Positions 7,130-7,217 of a DNA stretch of 7,217 nucleotides are shown piece by piece; the first letter of the stretch is position 1; each line of letters begins with the position of its first letter. The notes below the pieces were generated by a model. It saw only the letters and a list, made by a program, of their open reading frames with translations, had not been told where the DNA came from and made no database searches. The stretch is from CAZOIA01 sp964579675 (GTDB taxonomy: Bacteria > Planctomycetota > Phycisphaerae > UBA1845 > PWPN01), in NCBI GenBank assembly GCA_964579675.1, contig CAZOIA010000254.1, forward strand, positions 1 through 7,217, read 5' to 3'. The translations under genes were made by a program, and so were the position numbers.

Positions 7130-7217
7130 TCCCGCTGCCTCGCACCGGGCCTCTTTGGTCGAGGGTAGTGTAACCCTTAATTGGGGTATCTGAACTGGGG
7201 CTCACGCTTTCCTGCTG
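7130..7217. other. Downstream flank with no recognisable gene
   Basis: The last 88 bases follow the stop of the DapA-like gene. I find no start codon with a ribosome site, no strong hairpin with a T-run and no repeat. Part of it, around 7168-7190, is richer in A and T than the genes and may be regulatory sequence for a gene beyond the window. Confidence 0.4.

Overview
The window is a GC-rich piece of a bacterial chromosome. The tandem adaptor/RND-pump genes point to a Gram-negative cell envelope. The flavour of the proteins, especially the DapA-like protein and the 1086-residue RND pump with extra charged sequence, suggests a planctomycete or a relative. That placement is an inference from protein character and composition; no rRNA or marker gene is present. 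There are no tRNAs, rRNAs, CRISPR arrays, insertion sequences or phage genes. The window looks like ordinary chromosome with five genes.

Left part, + strand (1-3700): the 3' end of a periplasmic adaptor (HlyD/MFP family) gene overlaps by four bases (ATGA) the start of a complete inner-membrane RND transporter of the HAE1/AcrB type. Together they should form the inner-membrane and periplasmic parts of a proton-driven tripartite efflux system. The outer-membrane channel is not in the window and may lie upstream.

Middle part, - strand (3886-5724): a dihydroorotase gene (pyrC, de novo pyrimidine synthesis) is followed in the same direction by a small membrane protein. That protein is recognisably one half of a cation/Ca2+ exchanger (CaCA family): five membrane segments and a single alpha-repeat in about 155 residues. 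The RND gene and this small gene converge on a 185-base gap that contains a GC-rich hairpin.

Right part, + strand (6059-7129): a gene diverging from pyrC encodes a 356-residue member of the dihydrodipicolinate synthase/N-acetylneuraminate lyase (DapA-like) aldolase family. Its active-site residues are present, but its C-terminus is longer than in true DapA. The 334-base gap between pyrC and this gene holds plausible promoters for both directions. The last 88 bases hold no recognisable gene.

The most interesting item is the half-length exchanger. There is no room downstream for the second half, so it is either a genuine single-repeat transporter that must dimerise, or a truncated remnant. Nothing here amounts to a clear new multi-gene system.
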